In this document: positions 11,380 to 21,435 of the stretch, one piece after another
Layout: the number at the start of each line of letters is the position of its first letter
How positions within the stretch are numbered: position 1 is the stretch's first letter
Source: Chondrosia reniformis
Lineage: Eukaryota > Porifera > Demospongiae > Chondrillida > Chondrillidae
Direction: 5' to 3'
Assembly: GCA_947172415.1 (NCBI GenBank)
Contig: OX359191.1
Location: forward strand, 3,906,001 to 3,970,000
DNA: 64,000 nt
Notes under the pieces: generated by a model
What the model was told of the DNA's origin: nothing
Database searches by the model: none
The model's input: the letters and a program-made list of their open reading frames with translations, nothing else
Made by a program: the position numbers and the translations under genes

Positions 11380-13629
11380 TTATAGGCATCTTTTCCCGCC
11401 ATTTTCGATTACCTCATCAGTGATGTCATCGGTTACATCATTTCCGGAGGAAGGAGAGGTGAAGGGAGTATTCATAAAAAAGGGTTTCCAACCACTTCTT
11501 AGTACAATTCCTTGATCTAAGTTCATTCTTACCTGACATTGTTGGATCTTCAGGGCTTCCTTAATTCTTCTTCTGTACCAGTTCTCTTCCCTCTCCACCA
11601 CTCTGGCTTGGCTCCACTCAATTGGATGACCAGTTTTTAGGGAGTGACCAGCTAAACCATTGTTCACATCCCCCATCCTGACGGCACGTTTGTGCTCCGC
11701 CATCCTGACTTTTAGTGTTCTTCCAGTTTCTCCAGTGTACACTGCAGGGCAACTAGAACAGGGAATCTGGTAAACGACACCTTTAATATCCATGGTAGGC
11801 TGGGGTTGTTTAGGCCTAGAGAGGATACTCCTCAGTGATCTCTGCTTTGTGAAAATGGTTTCGATGTTCATCTTCCGGCATGTTCTGGAGATCATTTCAC
11901 TGAGGCCTTTCACATATGGAATAAAAAGTTTACGTTTACCATCTTCCCTACTTCCCTGGTTCCGTTGTCTCTTCTTCATGTGCCTAGCAGCAACCTTACT
12001 GGGGTATCCGTTGGCCTGGAGAACCCCTTTCAGGTGCTCTTTTTCCTCTTGGAGGACACTGGATCCAGCACCACAGATCTTCTCCGCTCTGTCCCTGAGG
12101 CAGAGGGCAATGCCAGCTTTCACCCTAGGATGGTGATGAGACGAGAAGTGAAGGTATCTATCCGTGTGGGTTGGTTTTCTGTACACGGATGTACTCAAAC
12201 TTCCTTTGTTCTTCTTCACTAGCACGTCAAGAAACGGGATAGAGCCATCTGTCTCCTCCTCCATGGTGAACTGAATGTTTCCGTGTCTTCCATTAAGGAA
12301 AGACAGAAAATCCTCCAGCTGATCCCTACCTTGGCTCCAGATGACAAAGGTGTCGTCTACATAACGTAGCCAGAGCCTAGGTTTGGAGCCAGCCTCCTGG
12401 AGGGCTTCGTTTTCAAACTCTTCCATGAAGATGTTTGCCACCACTGGAGAGAGAGGAGAGCCCATGGCTGCCCCATCCTTCTGCTCAAAGAACTCGTTAC
12501 CGTACTGGAAGTACGTTGTCCTAAGACAGAGTTCTGTGAGCATTGTGATGGTGGGAGGGTCCAGAGTGGTCCGGTCTGATAGGGTGTTGTCTTCCCTCAG
12601 CCTCCTATCAATGATCTGTAAGGAGAGATCTATAGGTACCTTCGTAAACAAGCTCTTCACATCAAAACTGATTAACTTATCTTCATTCTCTACTTGTAAT
12701 CCCCTGATTTTCTTCACAAAGTCCTCCGAGTTCCTCACAAAGTGAGGAGTGTTCCCCCACAAGGGTGACGGGATAGTCGCCAGATATCTGGATAGGTGGT
12801 AGGTAGGGGAGTTTATAGAGGAAACAATAGGTCTCAAGGGACAACTGGCCTTATGGATCTTTGGGAGTCCATATAACTGGGGGGTCGAGCTCTGTTGGTT
12901 CTGAACCCTCTTCCTCAGATCATTAGGGAGTTTGCCATTCTTTTCCAGTGACCGGAGAACTTCAGTTACCTTCCGTTCTATTTTCAATGTTGGGTTCTTT
13001 TTGATTGGTTGATAGCTCGTATCATCCAAAAGTTCCCTTACTTTGCGGTCGTACTCTTCTTTGTCCAGGAGGACTGTGGCATTTCCCTTGTCTGCTGGAA
13101 GAATGATGGTATCAGAGTTCACCTTGAGCTCCTTGATGGCCGCTGTCTGACGTTTGGTCAGATTAGGGCTCGGGACCCCAGCTTTTGACAGGCATCGTTG
13201 GACTTCACTCCTGAGTTGTTCTCCCTGGTGACCAGGTAAGTAACGAGCTAAGGATTCTGTCCCCGCAATGATGTCAACCTGTGGAATGTGACGAGGAGTT
13301 GGTATAAAATTAAGGCCAAGGGTAAGAACCTGTCTCTGTTGTGGTGTCAACTCCCTCTTAGAAAGGTTGATGATCACTTTTTCTGGGTCAATGGGAGTGA
13401 ACCTGTTGACCTTGATGTTCCTGTCTAACAGAGACTGGAACTTCACCCTATGCCTCTCCTTGGTTTCCTGGAAGGTCCTTTCAGCAATGTTGTCACTCCA
13501 TTCCTTCAGTTTAGAGAAGGATTCCCTGCTGACCAACTTCATTAAGGAAGCTTCACAGGGTTCCAACAGCATTCGGGAGTGATGTAATGTCCTACGATCC
13601 GCGCCAATACCTTCACGTACTAAAGCCAT
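11380..13629 (-). CDS. Penelope-like reverse transcriptase with GIY-YIG endonuclease, 749 aa
   Basis: This intact ORF reads from ATG at 13629. Residues about 1-200 are the basic/helical N-terminal region of Penelope proteins. The reverse transcriptase includes the YGLPKIHK block (about 250), LISFDVKSLFTKVP (motif A, first catalytic Asp, about 320), AAMGSPLSPVVAN (motif B, about 390) and LRYVDDTFVIW (motif C with the Asp pair, about 423). The C-terminal GIY-YIG nuclease includes VYQIPCSSC, VYTGETGRTLKVRMAEHKR (about 625-660) and a downstream REENWYRRRIKEAL with the expected Glu. The enzyme would nick target DNA and reverse-transcribe the element RNA. At about 750 residues it is normal length for the family with all key residues present, so it may be functional. 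Only about 55 bp of its 5' leader remain before the junction with the second copy. Confidence 0.93.
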   Translation of the reverse strand: MALVREGIGADRRTLHHSRMLLEPCEASLMKLVSRESFSKLKEWSDNIAERTFQETKERHRVKFQSLLDRNIKVNRFTPIDPEKVIINLSKRELTPQQRQVLTLGLNFIPTPRHIPQVDIIAGTESLARYLPGHQGEQLRSEVQRCLSKAGVPSPNLTKRQTAAIKELKVNSDTIILPADKGNATVLLDKEEYDRKVRELLDDTSYQPIKKNPTLKIERKVTEVLRSLEKNGKLPNDLRKRVQNQQSSTPQLYGLPKIHKASCPLRPIVSSINSPTYHLSRYLATIPSPLWGNTPHFVRNSEDFVKKIRGLQVENEDKLISFDVKSLFTKVPIDLSLQIIDRRLREDNTLSDRTTLDPPTITMLTELCLRTTYFQYGNEFFEQKDGAAMGSPLSPVVANIFMEEFENEALQEAGSKPRLWLRYVDDTFVIWSQGRDQLEDFLSFLNGRHGNIQFTMEEETDGSIPFLDVLVKKNKGSLSTSVYRKPTHTDRYLHFSSHHHPRVKAGIALCLRDRAEKICGAGSSVLQEEKEHLKGVLQANGYPSKVAARHMKKRQRNQGSREDGKRKLFIPYVKGLSEMISRTCRKMNIETIFTKQRSLRSILSRPKQPQPTMDIKGVVYQIPCSSCPAVYTGETGRTLKVRMAEHKRAVRMGDVNNGLAGHSLKTGHPIEWSQARVVEREENWYRRRIKEALKIQQCQVRMNLDQGIVLRSGWKPFFMNTPFTSPSSGNDVTDDITDEVIENGGKRCL

Positions 13630-13633
13630 TGAC

Positions 13634-14914
13634 GTGCGAAACGCTAGTCGTTTAGCCTTTTCCGTGACGATTGGGAGCCGTATTCAAAGGAGGCTGAGGG
13701 AAGACAACACCCTATCAGACCGGACCACTCTGGACCCTCCCACCATCACAATGCTCACAGAACTCTGTCTTAGGACAACGTACTTCCAGTACGGTAACGA
13801 GTTCTTTGAGCAGAAGGATGGGGCAGCCATGAGCTCTCCTCTCTCTCCAGTGGTGGCAAACATCTTCATGGAAGAGTTTGAAAACGAAGCCCTCCAGGAG
13901 GCTGGCTCCAAACCTAGGCTCTGGCTACGTTATGTAGACGACACCTTTGTCATCTGGAGCCAAGGTAGGGATCAGCTGGAGGATTTTCTGTCTTTCCTTA
14001 ATGGAAGACACGGAAACATTCAGTTCACCATGGAGGAGGAGACAGATGGCTCTATCCCGTTTCTTGACGTGCTAGTGAAGAAGAACAAAGGAAGTTTGAG
14101 TACATCCGTGTACAGAAAACCAACCCACACGGATAGATACCTTCACTTCTCGTCTCATCACCATCCTAGGGTGAAAGCTGGCATTGCCCTCTGCCTCAGG
14201 GACAGAGCGGAGAAGATCTGTGGTGCTGGATCCAGTGTCCTCCAAGAGGAAAAAGAGCACCTGAAAGGGGTTCTCCAGGCCAACGGATACCCCAGTAAGG
14301 TTGCTGCTAGGCACATGAAGAAGAGACAACGGAACCAGGGAAGTAGGGAAGATGGTAAACGTAAACTTTTTATTCCATATGTGAAAGGCCTCAGTGAAAT
14401 GATCTCCAGAACATGCCGGAAGATGAACATCGAAACCATTTTCACAAAGCAGAGATCACTGAGGAGTATCCTCTCTAGGACTAAACAACCCCAGCCTACC
14501 ATGGATATTAAAGGTGTCGTTTACCAGATTCCCTGTTCTAGTTGTCCTGCAGTGTACACTGGAGAAACTGGAAGAACACTAAAAGTCAGGATGGCGGAGC
14601 ACAAACGTGCCGTCAGGATGGGGGATGTGAACAATGGTTTAGCTGTTCACTCCCTAAAAACTGGTCATCCAATTGAGTGGAGCCAAGCCAGAGTGGTGGA
14701 GAGGGAAGAGAACTGGTACAGAAGAAGAATTAAGGAAGCCCTGAAGATCCAACAATGTCAGGTAAGAATGAACTTAGATCAAGGAATTGTACTAAGAAGT
14801 GGTTGGAAACCCTTTTTTATGAATACTCCCTTCACCTCTCCTTCCTCCGGAAATGATGTAACCGATGACATCACTGATGAGGTAATCGAAAATGGCGGGA
14901 AAAGATGCCTATAA
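13634..14914 (+). pseudogene. 5'-truncated second Penelope copy, 426-codon frame
   Basis: From about 13686 this frame is nearly identical to the last ~410 residues of the neighbouring minus-strand copy. The first ~18 codons come from the inverted leader sequence at the junction, so the ATG at 13634 is not the native start. The N-terminal third and RT motif A are missing. Motif B carries Ser for the usual Gly (AMSSPLSP), and further differences are P to T (RPKQ/RTKQ) and G to V before HSLKTGHP. YVDD and the GIY-YIG residues are kept. Without motif A it cannot be an active polymerase; it is the truncated partner of the inverted dimer. Confidence 0.9.
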
Positions 14915-14945
14915 ATGAAGACACCTTGAAGACCAACACCAGTCA

Positions 14946-14971
14946 CTGAAGAAGACCCCCAGGGTCGAAAC
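14946..14971 (+). ncRNA. Hammerhead-ribozyme-like core, plus-strand Penelope copy
   Basis: CTGAAGA, a GACCC-CCA-GGGTC hairpin and GAAAC occur in hammerhead order and are identical to the motif in the minus copy at 11323-11348. The sequence after GAAAC (GTTTGGCAGAC) could form a weak short stem III. Folding was judged by eye only. Confidence 0.5.
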
Positions 14972-15045
14972 GTTTGGCAGACAGAAGAATCGAAAAAACT
15001 GCGTCTCTAGACGCTCTAAAAGTCGAAAGATGAACCTTTACAAAG

Positions 15046-15058
15046 ACACCTACTACAT
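15046..15058. repeat. Right target-site duplication of the Penelope dimer (13 bp)
   Basis: ACACCTACTACAT exactly matches 11201-11213; satellite sequence resumes directly after it. Confidence 0.85.
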
Positions 15059-16485
15059 ATAACTAGTAACTACACATAAATTGTAATTATAAATAGTACA
15101 TACAAATAGTACATAAAACTAGTACATAAGATTAGTTCACACAACTAGAACACACAACTAGAAACTAGTATATACAACTAGCTCACAGAATGAGTACATA
15201 ATACTAGAATGTCCAACTTGTATATTCAACTAGTACATAACCACTACACACAACTAGGAAAAAACAACTAGGACATATAAATGGTACATACACTTTTACC
15301 TAATTATCTTAATTAGTACATACAACTATTACATACAAATAGTACTTGCAATTAGTACATATAACTAGTACACACATCTACCAGGTATAACTAAAACAGA
15401 AATATATAACTATTACATAAACATAGTACATACAAGTAGTTCATGCAACTACTAGTACATAGACCGAGTACATAAAACTAGGACCTATAACTAGTAAACA
15501 CCTACCACATATAATTAGTACATAAGTATATAACTAGAACATATGAATAGTGCATCCATATAGTACATATAACTTGTACATAAAACTAGTGCATTTAACT
15601 AGTTCATACAACTATTATATACAAACAACCAGCCAAAATACATCTAGTATTTACAATTTGGTTGTACAACTACACACAACTATTAACTAGTACATATAAC
15701 CAGTATATGCAACTAGTACAATACGACTGGAACATACAACTAGTTCATACAACTAGTAACAAGTACATATAACTAGTACATTCAACTAGTACATACAACT
15801 AGGACAAACAACTAGGATATATAACTAGAACATCCACCAACTACATATAACTAGTAAATACACATATACCTTGTAATTATAAATAGTACATACAACTAGT
15901 ACATACAGCTAGACCATACAACTAGTCTATATAACTAATTCACAAACATATAACTACTACATACATATAACAGGTACTTATAAATAGTACATACACATAG
16001 TACATACAGATAGTACATACAAATAGTACATACATCTGCTACATTTAACTAGTACCTACAACTAGTAAATAAAAATAGAACTACTTCATAAAACTAGTGC
16101 ATACAACTAGTACATGCAATTAGTACATACAACTAGTACATCCTAACAGTACACACAAACAGAACATACAACTAGTACATACAACTAGTACATTGAACTA
16201 GAACATACAACTAGTACAAACAACTAGGACATATAACTAATACATGCACCTACTACACACAACTAGTAAATACACATATACCTAGTTATTATAAAAAGTA
16301 CATCCAACAAGTACATAGAACGGGTACATAAAACTAGTACATACAACTAGAAACTAGTCCATACAACTAGTATATATATAACACTAGTACATTTAACTAG
16401 TACATAAAACTAGGATATACATACAAAGAGTACATACAACTAGTACATAAAATTAGTAGGTACAACTAGTTCACACAACTAGTCT
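15059..16485 (-). repeat. 13-bp minisatellite array, - orientation (left arm, middle part)
   Basis: Degenerate GTACATACAACTA copies on the plus strand. The last ~100 bp before 16486 match, in reverse complement and with one ~40-bp length difference, the satellite just after 38426, giving one of the anchors of the large inverted duplication. No gene is seen. Confidence 0.95.
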
Positions 16486-17312
16486 ACAAGTAAATAAAAA
16501 CATTTAAAAAATGAAATGAGAAGTAGGGTTGGCAGTCTCTGCAACAGTATCTATCACATCTAGAAAAAGTAACGAAACAAGAAAGTGATCATATGGTAAG
16601 GCTATCATTGCAGAAGTGGCATACTGAAACTTAACTATGCACATCACCACTATGTTTGGGCGCATCATGGATATACTAGAAGTAGGGATCGATGCGCCCA
16701 AACATAGACTGCCATACCTATTTCTCATTTCATTTTTTAAATGTTTTTATTTACTTGTATTCCTTCTTTTTTGTAATGTTATATAATTATTAAAATTAGT
16801 TTTGTAATTTTTTTGGCGAAAACTCGAAATATAACATCGTAGTCGAAGGCAATCAGGAGATGACTAAGAACTCCTAATTGGAAAATGGCGACAAAAGGTT
16901 CCAATTTCCTTACGCGACACAGAAAACCGTCTTTGCACAAATCGTTTGAAGACAGATAGGTAGCTATTCCCTAGTTTCTAAAAATTTTAGACGATATGCC
17001 CCTAAAATGTATTTATCTACAAGCGCATTTATGCACTAGCGTGAAATAAAAGGAAGAATAATAATAATAATAAGAAGAAGAAAATGAGGAAAACCGGAAG
17101 TAGGCCTGAAACCGATTTACAAACTTGGAGTCTTTATGCGCACTTGAAAACAGCTTCCCTCAATTGAAATTGTACAAAAAAGACACATTATGAGTTTAAA
17201 AAAGGTAAAAACGCATTAGCTGCCTACTTATAAAGTGTTAACCCGTAATACATTGAATACGGCATCCATTTTTTGGGCCATCCCTACTAAGAGAGTACTA
17301 CCGTACTCTCTG
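16486..17312. mobile_element. Foldback/MITE insert with 37-bp inverted repeats plus ~550 bp of unique sequence
   Basis: A perfect 37-bp inverted repeat occurs at 16486-16522 and 16722-16758 (starting ACAAGTAAATAAAAACATTT). Inside it lies a second hairpin around ATGTTTGGGCGCATC. Bases 16759-17312 hold non-satellite AT-rich sequence with an (AAT)n run near 17060 and a short palindrome AGAGAGTAC/GTACTCTCT near 17290-17312. No credible protein is encoded. An inverted, internally deleted copy is at 38150-38426 with matching satellite flanks on both sides. The flanks suggest TA at both borders. The family was not recognised. Confidence 0.7.
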
Positions 17313-18512
17313 ATAGCTACTACAAAAAACTTGTGCCCATATCTTGTACATACAACTTGCTCATATCTAGTACACACAACTAGTACATACAACTAGTACA
17401 TCCAACTAGTACATAAAATTAGTACATACAACTACCACACACAACTTGTACATACAACTAGCACCTACAACTAGTGAATATAACTAGTATTAGTACATCC
17501 AACAAGTACATACAACTAGTCCATACAACTAGTACATACAATTAGTACATAAAACTAGTTCAAACAAACAACACAAGTAGTATAGAGAACGACTTCCTTC
17601 CTAGTTCCTAGTATAACTTGTACCAGAACCTACAACTAATTCAAAAAACTAGTACATACAACTAGTACATACAACTAGTACAAAGCTAGTACCTACAACG
17701 AAAATAAACATACAACTAGTATAAACATGCAACTAGTACACAGAACGTGTACATACAATTTGCAGGTACAACTAGTACTTTCAACTAGTACATATAACAA
17801 GTACACACACCTACTACATATAACAAGTACACACACCTATCACATATAACTAATGCATAAACATATAACTAGTATATGTGAATAGTACATGCACATAATA
17901 CATACAACTAGTATGCATATAAAACTAGTAGATTTAACTAGTACATACAACTGGTATATACATACAACTAGTACAGACAACTAGTACATACAAGTAGTAC
18001 ATAAAATTCTTAGGTAAAACTAGTTCATAGAATTAGTAACTAGTAAATATAATTAGTACATGTGACTAGTACATACAACTAGTACATGCAACAAGAACAT
18101 ATAACTAGTACACACAAGTATACCTAGTAAATGTAAATAGTACATACAACTAGTATATACAGCTAGGGCTACAACTAGTACATATAACTAGTGCAAAGAC
18201 ATATAAATAGAACATACAAATAGTAAATACAACTAGTATATACAACTAGTACGTACAGCTAGTACATGCAACTAGTATATACATACAATTAGTACACAGA
18301 ACCTGTACATACAATTACTACATGCAACTACTACATACAACTAATACCCCCAACTAGTACCTAAAACTAGTAAATATAGCTAGTTCTAGTACATACAACT
18401 AGTACGTACATACAACTAGTACGTATATACAACTAGTACTTGCAACTAGTACTTTCAACTAGTACATATAACTAGTACACGCACCTACTGCATATAACTA
18501 ATATATTAAACA
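17313..18512 (-). repeat. 13-bp minisatellite array, - orientation (left arm)
   Basis: Reverse-orientation satellite. The first ~50 bp (TAGCTACTACAAAAAACTTG onward) match the reverse complement of 38100-38149. A punctuation motif of the longer unit occurs in reverse complement near 17560-17640. No gene is seen. Confidence 0.95.
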
Positions 18513-18805
18513 AGTATTTTGAGTTTAAAAACTCGTGGAGCGCCAGGCACCCCTAAGTAAACTCGAACTACTTGGCATGTTCCCATAGATAGCCGGTTAA
18601 CTGATTTCCGATCGACTCTTGTTGGTCGTCAATTTTTCAAGGCCATATCTCGTAGAAAACGTTTTTCGCAAGCTTCACTTTACAAAGTATTAGTAAGGGT
18701 GGTTTTTAAGTCCATTTTGTTCGTTCAATGTTCTACGCTAAGGAAGAGAAAGCTAATTTTAAGCTAGAAAACGGAAGCTAGCCGAACGTCCGCCATTTTT
18801 TTACA

Positions 18806-18834
18806 GATATATATATATATATATATATATATAA
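18806..18834. repeat. (AT)n microsatellite
   Basis: About 14 AT units lie between the conserved end of the insert and its internal inverted repeat; a counterpart is at about 36599-36621. Confidence 0.85.
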
Positions 18835-18941
18835 TAAAACTTTGGTAATTGAAGCTCTGTCTTCTCTTCTTACGCTTTTTGTTCATATTTTAACTTGTCC
18901 ATGTGTAGGAATTAGGAGTGTTTGTTGCGATCATTATGAGA

Positions 18942-19084
18942 ATAAAGCCTTGTTGAGCTTCAGGGACACGAATTTACTAATTTACTACTTGATATTCCCT
19001 TTCCTGTATTACTGATGAAGACTTCCGGGTTGAAACGTCCAGAACTAGTAAATTTATGTTACTGATGTTCAACAAGGCTTTATT
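18942..19084. repeat. Hairpin with ~39-bp arms around a hammerhead-like core
   Basis: The arm AATAAAGCCTTGTTGA... at about 18942-18980 is mirrored by ...TCAACAAGGCTTTATT at about 19046-19084 with several mismatches. The segment between the arms holds the hammerhead-like motif at 19012-19040. Confidence 0.75.
19012..19040 (+). ncRNA. Hammerhead-ribozyme-like core in the 18.5-kb insert
   Basis: CTGATGA at 19012-19018, a short G-U-rich stem (GACUUCCGGGUU) and GAAAC followed by GTCC reproduce the hammerhead core with the canonical CUGAUGA box. GAAAC running directly into GUC leaves almost no stem III, so a single-copy fold looks impossible. A dimeric fold, as known for satellite hammerheads with tiny stem III, would be needed. 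Activity is unproven. Confidence 0.5.
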
Positions 19085-19498
19085 CTTATCCATGTGTGTA
19101 TGTTTTCCATGTGTACAGTAGAATCTCATAACAAAATTGCTCATAGTGAATGTCTTAAGTATAGTGAGGCTAATTACACTCAAGTACACTACGCAGTGAA
19201 AGTTACTGGCAATATTAAAATTACTATCAAATACTACACAGTATAAGTTACAAGTTTAAGAGGGCCAAGTGACTATACAATATTAAAGTTACAATCAAGT
19301 ACTAGCTACACATGCAGTGCAAGTTACAAATTTAAAGAGATCCAAGTGACCCCTAGGATAATCAGTATTTTAAACAGCACAAGACTTTAGTCACACTAGT
19401 ACTGTTGCAGGTTTTGAAATCCTCAACTACTGCCTTGTGAGGGAGCTAAGAACACCGACGGTTGGTTGCATGCATTGGCATAATCAACAGGGTTAGAG

Positions 19499-19588
19499 AC
19501 CATTTTGTAACTTGTACACAAAGGACATTAAAGGCCAAGGCCTTTATATACGTATATGATGTCCCTTGTGTACAAGTTACAAAATGGT
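19499..19588. repeat. Palindrome with ~28-bp arms
   Basis: CCATTTTGTAACTTGTACAC at the left arm is the reverse complement of GTGTACAAGTTACAAAATGG at the right arm. The loop contains AAGGCCAAGGCCTT and TATACGTATA, themselves palindromic. The same structure is at about 35679-35761. Confidence 0.85.
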
Positions 19589-20321
19589 ATTGGTATGATA
19601 TGGCTACACATGGACAAGTAAAAATATGAACAAAAAGCGTAAGAAGAGAAGACAGAGCTTCAATTACCAAAGTTTTATTAAGGTCGACTAAACCAATTTC
19701 TTTTGCATCAATATAGGGACAATTCTGCCTCAAACTTAACGGAAACGTACACAAATACGCTTTATCTAACCTTCGCTACAACTCGTTTATTCCGTAGCTC
19801 CTTCTCGTAGTAGAGCGTCGACTTGTCATAGCCGTTCTCGAAAGGATGATCTTCTTTTGCAACGAGCCGTGACGTTTTCCCAACGTCACATGATAATCCA
19901 TTAAATATGTACCGAGCAACAAACGAGGTGTTGGTGACGCACTAGGGAAACATCATAATACATCACCAGATTCCACAATAGTAAACTTGTATTCTTCATT
20001 ATATCTTGATTGTTTTGCAACTTTAATTAAGCAAAACTTCGCCAGACGTTTGTCATACACATGTACCATGATATATATCGGTTTCACAGTGATCTGATCA
20101 ATTGATAATTTTTATTAATATAACACTTGGTTTCAATATAAATTTCACATAGGTTTTCTATAGTCCTATGGCATTTTATATACAGACTTTGTCCTCCGTT
20201 TTCTACCAAACCAAGACCTAAATAAAAAATCCTTTGATTAAAAATTAGTTTTATACCCTAAACTTTATGATACTATACCCATTCTGTTGCTAGGTCCTTT
20301 CCTGGAGTCATATGAATTATT

Positions 20322-20360
20322 TATATTATATTATATTATATTATATTATTTATTTATTTA
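20322..20360. repeat. (TATTA)n microsatellite
   Basis: About five to six TATTA units near the inner end of the insert; the counterpart in the other arm is near 34910-34945. Confidence 0.8.
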
Positions 20361-20490
20361 TATTAATTACCTTAGTATATTGTAACTTGTACTGCATATA
20401 TATATATGTATATGTATACAAGACTACGAACAGGAAACCATACGTTAACATAATTTCTTAAAATAATATAGGGGAACCTGCGGCGCCCCA

Positions 20491-20660
20491 AAAATGTAAC
20501 TAGTTCAAACAAATCGTGCATCCACATAGTCCACACAACTAGTACAAAACACTAGTAAATACAACTAGAAACTAGTACATACAATTGGTATATACATACA
20601 ACTGGTATATACATTCAACTAGTACATAAAATTAATAGGTACAACTAGTTCATACAACTA
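20491..20660 (-). repeat. Short - orientation satellite segment
   Basis: It matches the reverse complement of about 34600-34775, including ACTAGTTCAAACAAATCGTG and CATCCACATAGTCCACACAA. This continues the inverted duplication inward until an orientation switch at about 20660. Confidence 0.9.
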
Positions 20661-21435
20661 GATGTATATTTAAGTTGTATGTTCTATATAGTATTATGTA
20701 CTCGTTCTATGAACTAGTAGTAGTTACTAGTTGTATGTACTCAATACTATTTGTATGTACTAGTCGACTGTAGTAGTTATTTGTACTAGTTGAATGTATG
20801 AGTAGTGTGTAATTGTTGTATGTACTAGTTATATATAGTAGGTTATGTACTATTTGTATGGACTAACTATATGTACTAGTGTTATGTGCTATTGCCTAAT
20901 TGTATGTACTAGTTGTAGGTACTAGATGTTTGAACAAGTTTTAGGTTCTAGTACAAGTTATACTAGGTACTAGGAATGAATTAGTTCTATAAATTACTTG
21001 ATTGTTTGTGTGAACTAGTTTTCTGTACTAGTTTTTTGTATTATATTTATGTACTAATTATATGTGTATGTACTAGTCATATTTAATAGTTATATGTACT
21101 ATTTATATGTACTAGTTGCATGTTCTAGTTGCATGTACTAGTAGTATATACTAGTTGTACGTACTATATATATGTACTATATATATATGTAAGAACTAGG
21201 GATATGTACTACTCTTATGTACTAGCTGTATTAGCTGGTTGTATACTCTAATTCTATGTAATAATTGAATGTACTAGTTGTATGTACTAGATATAAACCA
21301 TTTGTATGTATAAGATGTATGCACTAGTTCTCTGGACTAGCTATATACAAGTTTAATGAACTAGTTGTATATACTAGTTGTATGTACTAGTTGTATATAC
21401 TTGTCGCATGTACTAGTTATATGTACTAGTTACTA
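20661..21435 (+). repeat. Inverted island of + satellite inside the left arm
   Basis: About 775 bp of TAGTTGTATGTAC-orientation repeats sit between reverse-orientation blocks. They include the longer-unit landmarks (CTCAATACTATTTGTATG, then CTAGTACAAGTTATACTA and GGAATGAATTAGTTCTA), matching in direct orientation the units near 32.0-32.3 kb and 57.9-58.2 kb. Its right border reads TAGTTACTAGTACATAGC. No counterpart was found at the matching place in the right arm, so this is a secondary rearrangement. Confidence 0.85.

Larger units (their letters stand above)
11214..15045. mobile_element. Penelope-like retroelement inserted as a head-to-head inverted dimer
   Basis: The unit contains a near-complete copy on the minus strand (11214 to about 13680) and a 5'-truncated copy on the plus strand (about 13686-15045), joined at their 5' sides so the 3' ends point outwards. 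Both copies share the 3' region including a hammerhead-like core; the minus copy has about 34 extra bases at its outer end (11214-11247). A 13-bp target duplication flanks the pair, so it was inserted as one piece. Inverted and partial tandem copies are a known feature of Penelope elements. The copies differ at only a handful of codons, so the event is recent. Confidence 0.9.
18513..20490 (-). mobile_element. Unclassified ~2-kb insert with GC-rich terminal hairpins, left-arm copy
   Basis: This non-satellite segment has short GC-rich foldbacks near both ends (GGAGCGCCAGGCACCCC region and CTGCGGCGCCCC region) and a terminal palindrome GAGTTTAAAAACTC. Internally it has an (AT)n run at 18806-18834, an ~80-bp inverted repeat (about 18833-18910 against 19597-19682), a hammerhead-like core in a hairpin (18942-19084) and a ~30-bp-arm palindrome (about 19499-19588). 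No convincing protein is encoded. The copy at 34776-36921 is its reverse complement and is longer by about 180 bp near 35.83-36.01 kb. Hammerhead plus inverted repeats suggest a non-autonomous Penelope-related element or a nested composite. This is uncertain. Confidence 0.6.

Noticed and set aside
11792-12745. Plus-strand ORFs (114, 85, 120 codons) and their mirrors at 13684-14502
   Set aside because: Antisense shadows of the two Penelope coding frames; their duplication merely mirrors the inverted dimer.
16504-16728. 74-codon minus ORF and 71-codon plus ORF at 38211-38426 as a conserved gene pair
   Set aside because: Both lie in the hairpin of the foldback insert; their similarity comes from the inverted DNA duplication and they include terminal repeat sequence.
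18977-19754. Short ORFs in the 2-kb insert (also 35598-36627)
   Set aside because: They cross palindromes and inverted repeats, are not consistently conserved between the two copies, and show no domain.
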